A stretch of 64,000 nucleotides of DNA. Source: Marinilabiliaceae bacterium (lineage in GTDB: Bacteria; Bacteroidota; Bacteroidia; Bacteroidales; Marinilabiliaceae). The notes below the pieces were generated by a model. That model was given only the letters and a program-made list of their open reading frames with translations. It was not told where the DNA came from and made no database searches. The stretch covers positions 1 through 64,000 of the forward strand of contig WRMI01000007.1 of the NCBI GenBank assembly GCA_009777175.1. Reading direction: 5' to 3'. Made by a program: the position numbers and the translations under genes. Below, piece by piece: positions 31,101 to 39,058 of the stretch. Position 1 is the stretch's first letter, and each line of letters starts with the position of its first letter.

Positions 31101-32426
31101 ATGAAAATATTTATTTTATTTATTTTAATAATATCAATATTGTTTCCAAGCGTTGTAATTTCGCAGGAAGTGTGGACTTTGCAGCGTTGTATTGAACATG
31201 CAAAGGAAATGAATTTAGATTTGAAAATAATGCGAAATGTAGAAAAAAAATCTACTTACGATTTGTACCAAAGTAAATGGAATTTAGCACCTTCAATAAA
31301 TGCGAATGCCAATACATATTTCAATCTTAAGCGTGCTGCCGATGCCGATTATAACATTTCATCGGGTACATCTTATAGTTTAAGTTACAATTTAAGCAGT
31401 TCGTTGACGTTATTTGAGGGATTTACAAAACTTAATTCAATCGCTGCCGCAAAATTTTACAAATTGGCAACAAGCGAAAGTTCTGAACTACACACAATTA
31501 TGCTGGTACAAGAAGTTACAGAACTATATTTTCAGGTGCTATACCAACGTTCTCTTTTAGAAGTTGCTCACAAAACATTGGATATAAGCATTTTCGAGTC
31601 TGAAAGAATTGCTGCCACCATTGAAACAGGTCAATTAGAAGCAGTGGCGCAAAATGAAATTAATGCAGTGGTCTCGGCTAATAAATTGGAATATAATAAA
31701 GCAGAAAACATGTATAAATTGCTTAAATTAAGATTGTTACAACTGATTGAAATTCCGATTGACAACGATTTTGAAATTAGTGATACTGATTTGTTATACC
31801 CTACCCCGATAGAATTATTATTAAACTCTGATTCCTTATATATAGAGACATGTATAAATTATCCCGCTGTTTTGCAAAAAGAGTACGAATTAGAATATTA
31901 CAGAAAATTGTTAAATATATCAAAAGGAAATCATTCGCCATCTATTGTGGCATTCGGAGGAATTAATTCTGGCTTTTATTCTACTGATACTCAACCATCG
32001 GGAAATATAACGCCAATAGATACTCAGTTTGAAAAATATCTAAGTCCATCTTTGGGTGCTTCGTTAAACATCCCGGTTTTCAACGGTAAATATAGAACTT
32101 TTAATACTAAAAAAAGTAAAATTGATTTAGAAAATGCAATGTATAATCTTGAAATTCAGAAAAAACAAATCCGTAAAGAAATCGAAGAAGCAGTGCTAAA
32201 ACTTTATTCTCTTTGGCTTGAGTATCAAAGTGCAAGCGATAACCTCGAATTTACGCAAAAATCATTCGATACATACCGAGAAAAATTCCAACTCGGAATG
32301 ATTAACACAACAGACTTTCTGAATATTCAAAACCAGTTATCACTTGCAGTAACTAACTTATTATTAGCAAAATATAGCTGGATAGTCCAAAAAATGACAA
32401 TAGATATTTTTACGAGTAGATATTAG
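31101..32426 (+). CDS. TolC family outer-membrane efflux protein
   Basis: VWTLQRCIEHAKEMNLDLKIMRN start and duplicated helical TolC pattern. Confidence 0.92.
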   Translation: MKIFILFILIISILFPSVVISQEVWTLQRCIEHAKEMNLDLKIMRNVEKKSTYDLYQSKWNLAPSINANANTYFNLKRAADADYNISSGTSYSLSYNLSSSLTLFEGFTKLNSIAAAKFYKLATSESSELHTIMLVQEVTELYFQVLYQRSLLEVAHKTLDISIFESERIAATIETGQLEAVAQNEINAVVSANKLEYNKAENMYKLLKLRLLQLIEIPIDNDFEISDTDLLYPTPIELLLNSDSLYIETCINYPAVLQKEYELEYYRKLLNISKGNHSPSIVAFGGINSGFYSTDTQPSGNITPIDTQFEKYLSPSLGASLNIPVFNGKYRTFNTKKSKIDLENAMYNLEIQKKQIRKEIEEAVLKLYSLWLEYQSASDNLEFTQKSFDTYREKFQLGMINTTDFLNIQNQLSLAVTNLLLAKYSWIVQKMTIDIFTSRY

Positions 32427-32476
32427 AGTATAGAGTATAGAGTATAGAGTATAGAGTATAGAGTGTAGAGTTTAGA
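32421..32476 (+). repeat. heptamer array (GTATAGA) containing the TolC stop codon
   Basis: tatTAGa gtataga gtataga gtataga gtataga gtataga gtgtaga gtttaga. Confidence 0.95.
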
Positions 32477-32540
32477 TAATAAATATTAGATTTATAAAAA
32501 TTACAAATAAAAATAAAAAAAGAGAATTAGTGCACAAAAT

Positions 32541-32615
32541 AGGATGCATTCCTAACGGAATGCAGGTGTCGTGATTGAATAATTTCTACCGAGCGATGCA
32601 TTCCTAACGGAGTGC
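32541..32615. repeat. paired GCATTCCTAACGGAATGC palindromes
   Basis: aggatgcattcctaacggaatgc ... tttctaccgagcgatgcattcctaacggagtgc. Confidence 0.8.
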
Positions 32616-32621
32616 TTAAAA

Positions 32622-32755
32622 ACGACAACTAATAACTGAAAACCAATAACTGAAAACCAATAATTGAAAACCAATAATTGAAAACCAATAACTGAAAAAC
32701 TGATAACTGACTACTAACTATTGAAAACTGATAACTGATAACTAACAAACTAAAA
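32622..32755 (+). repeat. heptamer array AACTGAA/AACCAAT/AACTGAT ahead of the exporter adaptor gene
   Basis: aactaat aactgaa aaccaat aactgaa aaccaat aattgaa ... Confidence 0.9.
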
Positions 32756-32765
32756 ACTTATAAAA

Positions 32766-34022
32766 ATGGGAATGGATAGGAAAATAGAAAAAAAGAAAGG
32801 GTTGAGACTTAAACATGTCTTAATTGCCGTTAGTGTTGCGCTACTTTTCTTTATTATTATTAAAGCATTTTTTTCGTCGGGTGTTTCAACTTATAGGACT
32901 CAAGCCGACAAACTTACAATCTCAACCGCTAAAACAGGCAGTTTCAAAGATTATATTTCTGTAATAGGAACGGTGATGCCGAGTACAACTATCTTTTTAG
33001 ATGTTGACGAGGGTGGCAAAGTCCTAAAAAAAGTTATTGAAGAGGGCGAAATGGTCAAAAAAGGAGACATTATCGTTATTTTGGAAAACAGCGACCTAAA
33101 CCTGCAAATATTAAATACTGAATCACAATTAGCGTATCAATCAAATGAATTGCGAAATACATTAATCAGTATGGAACAACAAAAAATAAGTAATAAACAG
33201 CAACTTCTAAATATTGATTACGAACTGATGCGCCTAAAAAGAAGTTTCGAACAAAACCAAACTCTATTTGAAAAAGGATTCGTTTCAAAAGAGTTATATC
33301 TGATTTCCAAAGAGAACTACGAACTTGCCCAACAAGACCGAGAATTGAGATATGAACGAATGGTGCAAGATTCAATTTTCCGCGAAAACCAAAAAACACA
33401 GATGAATAATAGCCTTCAAAATATGCAGCAAAATCTTCAAATTGTTAAGCAACGCTTAGAAAATCTGAATGTTAGAGCACCCGAAAATGGACAACTTGGT
33501 ACACTCGATTTAGAAATAGGTCAATCAATAGGTCGTGGACATCGAATCGGACAAATACATATCCTCGACCAATACAAAATTGTTTCATACGTTGACGAAC
33601 ATTATATCGACCGCGTAAAAAGAGATTTATCCGCTACTTTTGAAAGACAAGACCGTCAGTTCGAAATCGAAGTGATAAAAGTTTACCCCGAAGTGAGAGA
33701 TGGCAGGTTTCAAATAGATTTTCGTTTTAGTGCCGAAAAACCCGAAAACCTAAGAACAGGACAAACATATCACCTTAAACTTGAATTAGGAGAATCATCA
33801 GATGCTGTTTTGCTTCCACGAGGAGGTTTTTTCCAAAGTACCGGCGGACAATGGGTCTTTATTTTAGACCCGACAGGAAAATTCGCAACTAAAAGAAATA
33901 TCCGAATAGGACGACAAAACCCGCAATTCTACGAAGTACTCGAAGGAATCGAACCCGGAGAAAAAGTAATAACGAGTAGTTACGAAATGTTTGGCAAAAA
34001 TGAAAAAATTGAACTAAAGTAA
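32766..34022 (+). CDS. HlyD-family periplasmic adaptor of a tripartite ABC exporter
   Basis: TM anchor, GTVMPSTTIFLDVDEGGKVLKKVIEEGEMVKKGD, coiled-coil hairpin, NVRAPENGQLG. Confidence 0.92.
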   Translation: MGMDRKIEKKKGLRLKHVLIAVSVALLFFIIIKAFFSSGVSTYRTQADKLTISTAKTGSFKDYISVIGTVMPSTTIFLDVDEGGKVLKKVIEEGEMVKKGDIIVILENSDLNLQILNTESQLAYQSNELRNTLISMEQQKISNKQQLLNIDYELMRLKRSFEQNQTLFEKGFVSKELYLISKENYELAQQDRELRYERMVQDSIFRENQKTQMNNSLQNMQQNLQIVKQRLENLNVRAPENGQLGTLDLEIGQSIGRGHRIGQIHILDQYKIVSYVDEHYIDRVKRDLSATFERQDRQFEIEVIKVYPEVRDGRFQIDFRFSAEKPENLRTGQTYHLKLELGESSDAVLLPRGGFFQSTGGQWVFILDPTGKFATKRNIRIGRQNPQFYEVLEGIEPGEKVITSSYEMFGKNEKIELK

Positions 34023-34049
34023 ATAATAAATAATATTAATTTCATTACT

Positions 34050-34748
34050 ATGATTAAGACAATCAACCTATCAAAAGTGTTTCGCACCGAAGAAGTGGAA
34101 ACTCATGCGTTAAGCGAAGTAAATTTGGAAGTTTCAAACGGTGAATTTGTTGCCGTTATGGGACCATCTGGCTGTGGAAAATCTACCCTGTTAAATATTT
34201 TGGGTATGTTGGACAATCCAACAGGAGGAGAATATTTTTTCGAAGATATCAACGTCGCTGATTTCAAAGAAAACCAACGAACTGATATTAGAAAAGGAAA
34301 AATCGGTTTTGTTTTCCAAAGTTTTAACCTTATCGACGAACTAAATGTGTCCGAAAACGTCGAACTGCCACTTTATTACCTAAAAGTGCCACCAAGAAAA
34401 CGTAAAATTTTGGTTAAAGAAGTTCTCGAAAGAATGGACATCGCGCACAGGAACAAACACTATCCGCAACAATTATCTGGTGGACAGCAACAAAGAGTCG
34501 CAATCGCAAGAGCAGTAGTTGCAAAACCTAAACTAATTCTTGCCGACGAACCAACAGGAAACCTCGACTCCAAAAACGGATTAGAAGTGATGAGACTACT
34601 TACAGAACTTAACAAAGACGGCACAACAGTAGTTATGGTTACACACTCTTTGCACGATTCGAGTTTTGCACACAGAGTTGTTACCCTTTTTGACGGTCAA
34701 ATTATTACCGAAGAAAGAAAAAAAGAATTGGGAAATATGTTATTGTAG
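34050..34748 (+). CDS. MacB/LolD-type ABC transporter ATP-binding protein
   Basis: GPSGCGKSTLLNILGMLD, LSGGQQQRVAIARAV, LADEPTGNLD. Confidence 0.95.
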   Translation: MIKTINLSKVFRTEEVETHALSEVNLEVSNGEFVAVMGPSGCGKSTLLNILGMLDNPTGGEYFFEDINVADFKENQRTDIRKGKIGFVFQSFNLIDELNVSENVELPLYYLKVPPRKRKILVKEVLERMDIAHRNKHYPQQLSGGQQQRVAIARAVVAKPKLILADEPTGNLDSKNGLEVMRLLTELNKDGTTVVMVTHSLHDSSFAHRVVTLFDGQIITEERKKELGNMLL

Positions 34749-34777
34749 GGGAAAGAAAAAGCTTGAAGGTGCATTTA

Positions 34778-34921
34778 GATTCCTCACTGCGTTCGGAATG
34801 ACCCTATTAGCATATCAAAGGAAGCGAGAAACGGGTTGCGGCAAAGCCGCAACCCGTTTCTCGCTCCACCACACCAGAACAAACAGTCATTCCGAATGGA
34901 ACAAAGTGAAATGAGGAATCT
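34778..34921. mobile_element. MITE-like element with GATTCCTCAC inverted ends around a perfect 20-bp hairpin
   Basis: ends agattcctcactgcgttcggaatgac / gtcattccgaatggaacaaagtgaaatgaggaatct; inner stem 34823-34842 / 34846-34865 with AAA loop. Confidence 0.7.
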
Positions 34922-35063
34922 ATTTTCAGTTGAATAAGGGAATAAGGGAGGACAGGTATCCTAAATTTATTATGCTATTAAGGGTACCTTCAAAAAATAA
35001 GGGTTTAAAAAAAAATGAGCGAATATTGTTTTTGTAAATTCATAGCTAATGACTTGGTAGTTA

Positions 35064-35336
35064 TTATTTCCTTAAATTTAGTCGCTGATTTATCCAATTT
35101 TCTGAATAACCTTTGCGATGATAGTATTCCAAAATACGTTCAATGCCTTGCTCTGGATCATCTATTTCTTCCAATCGTTCACGGGCAAGTAGCGATAACC
35201 ACAATTTAAATGGCTCCGCCTTTGGCGATGGAATGGACTGAATTAAGCGAAAAAGTTGCTCTACGTCGGCTGCATCGGTTTTGTAGTACTTACCATCAGC
35301 AGATTGCATTTTCAGTTGACTACAGTTTGTAGCCAA
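35064..35336 (-). pseudogene. fragment of a Bro-N / DinD-like protein
   Basis: ATNCSQLKMQSADGKYYKTDAADVEQLFRLIQSIPSPKAEPFKLWL...EEIDDPEQGIERILEYYHRKGYSENWINQRL; lacks both expected ends. Confidence 0.7.
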
Positions 35337-35423
35337 CTCGCTTAAAAAAATTTCAAGTTATGCCTTAAAAAGAATCTAAACGCAAAGACGCAAAGATTTT
35401 TTGCAAAATCGCAAAGGTTGAAT

Positions 35424-35446
35424 AGGATGCATTCCTAACGGAATGC
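35424..35446. repeat. GCATTCCTAACGGAATGC palindrome
   Basis: aggatgcattcctaacggaatgc. Confidence 0.8.
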
Positions 35447-35466
35447 GGCATACATTACCGAGCAAA

Positions 35467-35578
35467 CCCCACACCCTCAACTCACCCCACGCAGAAGCAC
35501 TCGGTACGAGTGCCACGTAGATAACCCCGTGTAGGGGCGTACCCTTGCGGTTGCCCAAAAAGCGCAATTCGGGGCATC
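35467..35578. repeat. dispersed palindromic element (ACTCGGTACGAGT family)
   Basis: gcagaagcactcggtacgagtgccacgtagataaccccgtgtaggggcgtacccttgcgg... Confidence 0.85.
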
Positions 35579-35585
35579 TCCAAAT

Positions 35586-35690
35586 AGGATGCATTCCTAA
35601 CGGAATGCCGGGTTGCGTGTATCGTTATTTTCTACCGAGCGTTGCATTCTTTTTCGACAAGCTCAAAGCATCACCTAACAGAATGCGGCA
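35586..35690. repeat. GCATTCCTAACGGAATGC composite element
   Basis: aggatgcattcctaacggaatgc...ttttctaccgagcgttgcattc...cctaacagaatgc. Confidence 0.8.
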
Positions 35691-35703
35691 TACATTACTG
35701 CGC

Positions 35704-35797
35704 AAACCCCACATCCTCAACTCACCTCACGCAGCAGCACTCGGTACGAGTGCCACGTAGATAACCCCGAATAAGCGTAAGCGCAATTCGGGGCGTC
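35704..35797. repeat. dispersed palindromic element (ACTCGGTACGAGT family)
   Basis: gcagcagcactcggtacgagtgccacgtagataaccccgaataagcgtaagcgcaattcgggg. Confidence 0.85.
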
Positions 35798-35836
35798 TAC
35801 GAATTGCACTAATAAACACTAATTTATTGAATATAA

Positions 35837-36430
35837 TCAGTCTGATAACTGATTTTTCCATTGCATTATGTCATAAAACATATATCTTGTTCTCAAAATA
35901 TCAGATGGTTTTTGCATATATGTTTCTTTTTCTTGTTCTTCGGATGAAAAAACGGTTTTAAAATCATTTTTTTGATAAAATGCAATTACAGAAAGGTCGT
36001 TGTATGCGTCAACTGACAAAAATCTCACAAAAAAAGGAAAATTAATAAGACAAAAGTCTTTAATTATACTTATCAATTGCGACCCTATTCCAAATCCACT
36101 GAATTCTTTTGAGACAGCCAATCTCCCTATCAGAATTGCGGGGTAAGATTTTAACGACTTTTCTCTTGGAATATGCTCCTTAACTTTTTTTCGCCTACTT
36201 CCGGGCAAATCAGTCGTTTTAATACTACTTGCCGAAAAAGAAAAAGCGCACACCGTTTTTCCTGTGCTTTTTTCTCTGAAAAAGTTTGTTTGAGAAAGCA
36301 TCTGACGACTATATTCGAGAGCGTCTTTATTGAAAAATTCGTTTAAGTCGTCATTTCCGCAATCAAAACCAGAAATGCTATATTCTTCTGAAAGAATAAA
36401 CATCTCACAATCTTTTTTTAAATAATTCAT
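35837..36430 (-). CDS. GNAT-family acetyltransferase, probable TA toxin
   Basis: ILIGRLAVSKEFSGFGIGSQLI acetyl-CoA motif; coupled to small upstream ORF. Confidence 0.85.
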   Translation of the reverse strand: MNYLKKDCEMFILSEEYSISGFDCGNDDLNEFFNKDALEYSRQMLSQTNFFREKSTGKTVCAFSFSASSIKTTDLPGSRRKKVKEHIPREKSLKSYPAILIGRLAVSKEFSGFGIGSQLISIIKDFCLINFPFFVRFLSVDAYNDLSVIAFYQKNDFKTVFSSEEQEKETYMQKPSDILRTRYMFYDIMQWKNQLSD

Positions 36431-36594
36431 TATTTGTACGGATTACAATATTTAGCAAAAAAAATCTTACTTGTTCGCATGCTCTCTCTCACTTCTTCTT
36501 TGCTCTTGCTTTCTTTACAAGTAGCCCATCTTTCATAAAATTCTTGTGCTGCTTTGCCCGTCAATACGGGTGATGATTTAATTTCTAATGCCAT
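36430..36594 (-). CDS. putative antitoxin of the GNAT module (internal Met start)
   Basis: MALEIKSSPVLTGKAAQEFYERWATCKESKSKEEVRESMRTSKIFFAKYCNPYK; stop/start overlap with the toxin; -7 element TACTTTTG at 36619-36626 lies upstream of this start. Confidence 0.7.
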   Translation of the reverse strand: MALEIKSSPVLTGKAAQEFYERWATCKESKSKEEVRESMRTSKIFFAKYCNPYK

Positions 36595-36763
36595 AATTTT
36601 ATTTTTTAAATTTGGGCGCAAAAGTAATAAAAATAATTTGGAAAATGATTTTAGTTACGATTTTTTAACGCAAAGAACGTTAAAAGTTTTCAGTTTTCAG
36701 TTATTTTTTGTGTTCCTTTGCATTTATAAAATATTTTCATTTCTTTATGAATAATGCAAAAAA

Positions 36764-36968
36764 CTAAAAATTACCTTTCCTAAACTCCTCTGGGGTTAAA
36801 CCCTGAACAATAGGCAATATCTGCTATAAGCGTTTTTCGTTCTTGTGGGTCAATTAGCATTTTTTGGGCATATTCCAATCTAAATTTCCCGATATAAACG
36901 CCAAAAGTCAAGTTTGTAATTAGGTCATTAAGATAATGCTTTACGTCAGATGTTGCATATATTTTCAT
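36764..36968 (-). pseudogene. frameshifted AraC-family C-terminal fragment
   Basis: FGVYIGKFRLEYAQKMLIDPQERKTLIADIAYCSGFN then frame change to PEEFRKGNF*. Confidence 0.65.
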
Positions 36969-37285
36969 CTTTTTGCAAACAGTATATGTATGTGATTGTG
37001 AGCACTTTGGCGCAGTTCTTCCATAGTTATTGCTTTTCGTAATTCGGATATAAGGTCGTCTGAAATTTTCAGAAAGATATCTAATTGGGTAGGAAGTGTA
37101 AGCATCTGACGAAGTTTATTAAAATTTTCTGATTTTATATCGCCTTCAGAAGAAAGTATAACTTGCACCAAAGAATCTATGGTTTGTTGATAATTATCTT
37201 GCGCAGAAATGGTTACTGATATAAAGTAACAAATAAAAAAATTGAAATAAAATAAAGGTTTTAAAAATCGCAATGTTGGTTTCAT
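36965..37285 (-). CDS. secreted N-terminal fragment, probably of the same decayed regulator
   Basis: signal peptide FLKPLFYFNFFICYFISVTISAQ; abuts the AraC fragment. Confidence 0.4.
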   Translation of the reverse strand: MKPTLRFLKPLFYFNFFICYFISVTISAQDNYQQTIDSLVQVILSSEGDIKSENFNKLRQMLTLPTQLDIFLKISDDLISELRKAITMEELRQSAHNHIHILFAKR

Positions 37286-37589
37286 AATTAAATTATTATT
37301 TTCGTTAGTTAGTTCCTCCTAAAAATCAAAAAAAGTAAAACGCAAAATTACAATTTTTTTTTTATAAATTCCAAATTATAAAAATAAATAAAAATTAGTA
37401 TATAGAGCGAATTTGTGTTATTTATCTAATCAATTCTTCTTCGCTTGGAATATACAATTTATATTTTGTTGCAAAAAGTTGTTCGTTGTCGTATCAAATT
37501 TGAACAGCCGTTTATGCGGGGCTACTACCGCCGTTGCGCTAAACCGCCCGTTGACTGTCAGCGCATTTTGTCCGCTTTTCTCTATTGTT

Positions 37590-37919
37590 CTACTCAAGTT
37601 CGATAAAACCACTAATAATATCTACTACTTCAAGTAACAAACTATTCGGCAATTGTTCAATCATTTCATAATTACGAGCATAAATATCTAACGTTCTTGG
37701 CTGGTCGCAAAGAACAACTCCTTGTACCATTGTTCTTCTGTTTAGCCGAACATGAAACGGATGATTTTTGTCGGTATTCGTTATCGGACAAACAATAGCC
37801 ATTTTTGAAAATCGGTTAAAACTTTCATTGCTCACAACCAACGCAGGACGTCTTCCACGTTGTTCATACCCTGTTTGATGGTCAAAGTCCAGCCAAATAA
37901 TATCACCCTGTTTTACCAT
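37590..37919 (-). CDS. mazF: MazF/PemK-family toxin
   Basis: VKQGDIIWLDFDHQTGYEQRGRRPALVVSNESFNRFSKMAIVCPITN. Confidence 0.93.
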   Translation of the reverse strand: MVKQGDIIWLDFDHQTGYEQRGRRPALVVSNESFNRFSKMAIVCPITNTDKNHPFHVRLNRRTMVQGVVLCDQPRTLDIYARNYEMIEQLPNSLLLEVVDIISGFIELE

Positions 37920-38167
37920 ATTTCCTTGCCTTGAGGTTTTCCCCAGTCTATTTCGGAAAATTGCAATTCATCCATTGTATTGCCAAAAGCGACAATACGC
38001 TCTTTTGTTGTTAGGTGTTTGTGGCTTTCCCTTCGCTTGATGATAATGCTGTTATACTTCACAACTATTTCAACATCATCATTTTCTGATATCTTCACAT
38101 TATTCAACAATGATCTTGGAAATTGAACTCCAACACTATCTCCGAAATTTCTAACCGTTGCTATCAT
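37913..38167 (-). CDS. mazE: MazE-family (AbrB-fold) antitoxin, internal Met start
   Basis: MIATVRNFGDSVGVQFPRSLLNNVKISENDDVEIVVKYNSIIIKRR; -7 element TATCTTTG at 38196-38203. Confidence 0.9.
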   Translation of the reverse strand: MIATVRNFGDSVGVQFPRSLLNNVKISENDDVEIVVKYNSIIIKRRESHKHLTTKERIVAFGNTMDELQFSEIDWGKPQGKEIW

Positions 38168-38527
38168 TATTATTTTTTTATTAAAATTGACGGCACAAAG
38201 ATACGCAAACTTTTTGAAACAAAAAAATATTCCAAAAATGTGTTGATTGCCTTTCAATCAAAATTTTTCACGTCATCGTCCGCTCGCACTGTCTCTGCCG
38301 ACTTGCGTCCATATCAATTCTGCACGCACTGTGTGCAGAATTCATTGTTTTCTGAAACAATTTCTATATCCTTTTTTTGTGTGTCTTGTGTCTTGGATAT
38401 ATTAATAATTTTTAAAGTGCAAAGATAAATATTTTTATAATACATAACTTGCATTATTCATAAAAAATGAAAATCTCTTTTAAACGCAAAGTCGCAAAGA
38501 TTTTTCGCAAAGTCGCAAAGGTTGAAT

Positions 38528-38602
38528 AGGATGCATACCTAACGGAATGCCGGTGTGATGATTGAATGTTTTCTACCGAGCGTTGCATTCCTAACAGAAT
38601 GC
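38528..38602. repeat. paired GCATTCCTAACGGAATGC palindromes
   Basis: aggatgcatacctaacggaatgc...ttttctaccgagcgttgcattcctaacagaatgc. Confidence 0.8.
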
Positions 38603-38605
38603 AAA

Positions 38606-38688
38606 AAACTGAAAACTGATAAATGAAAACTGATAACTGATAACTGATAACTGAAAACTGATAACTGATAACTGATAACTGATAACAA
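38606..38688 (+). repeat. heptamer array ACTGAAA/ACTGATA
   Basis: actgaaa actgata ... actgata actgata actgata ac. Confidence 0.93.
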
Positions 38689-38794
38689 AAAGTACAGACG
38701 CACGGACGTGCGTCTCTAACCCCCTCACACCCACACATTTACAAATTGTCCGTTTTTTAAGACAAATTGTCCGCTCTATTTAAAATCCGCATTG

Positions 38795-38802
38795 TACTTT
38801 TG
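38795..38802 (+). promoter_or_regulatory. -7 element (TACTTTTG) for the giant surface-protein gene
   Basis: TACTTTTG matching TAnnTTTG. Confidence 0.5.
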
Positions 38803-38870
38803 CCCCAAAATTTTTTTGTTTAATTAAAATAATATAGTAATTTATGTTTAAAACATTTTTCGATTTCTGT

Positions 38871-39058
38871 AGAGACGCACGGACGTGCGTCTCTAAAAAC
38901 GTACGGACGTACGTCTCTGAAAACGTACGGACGTACGTCTCTGAAAACGCACGAACGTGCGTGTCCAAAGTCGCACAATCGTGCGTCAGTAGAAGAACGT
39001 CTCAAAGTGTGCAGACGTCTCTTAGTAGAGGAACATCCCACAAATTGCGGATGTCTCT
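38871..39058 (+). repeat. 24-nt palindromic hairpin ladder
   Basis: agagacgcacggacgtgcgtctct / aaaaacgtacggacgtacgtctct / gaaaacgtacggacgtacgtctct / gaaaacgcacgaacgtgcgtgtcc / aaagtcgcacaatcgtgcgtcagt / degenerate units. Confidence 0.93.

Noticed and set aside
37413-37637. Small ORFs on both strands downstream of mazF
   Set aside because: No supporting start context or homology; probably another dispersed repeat, but no second copy in this window.
38844-39050. N-terminal 69 aa of the 3445-aa ORF as real coding sequence
   Set aside because: Encoded by the hairpin ladder; a proper signal peptide starts at ATG 39051. Left open in findings because only experiment can settle it.
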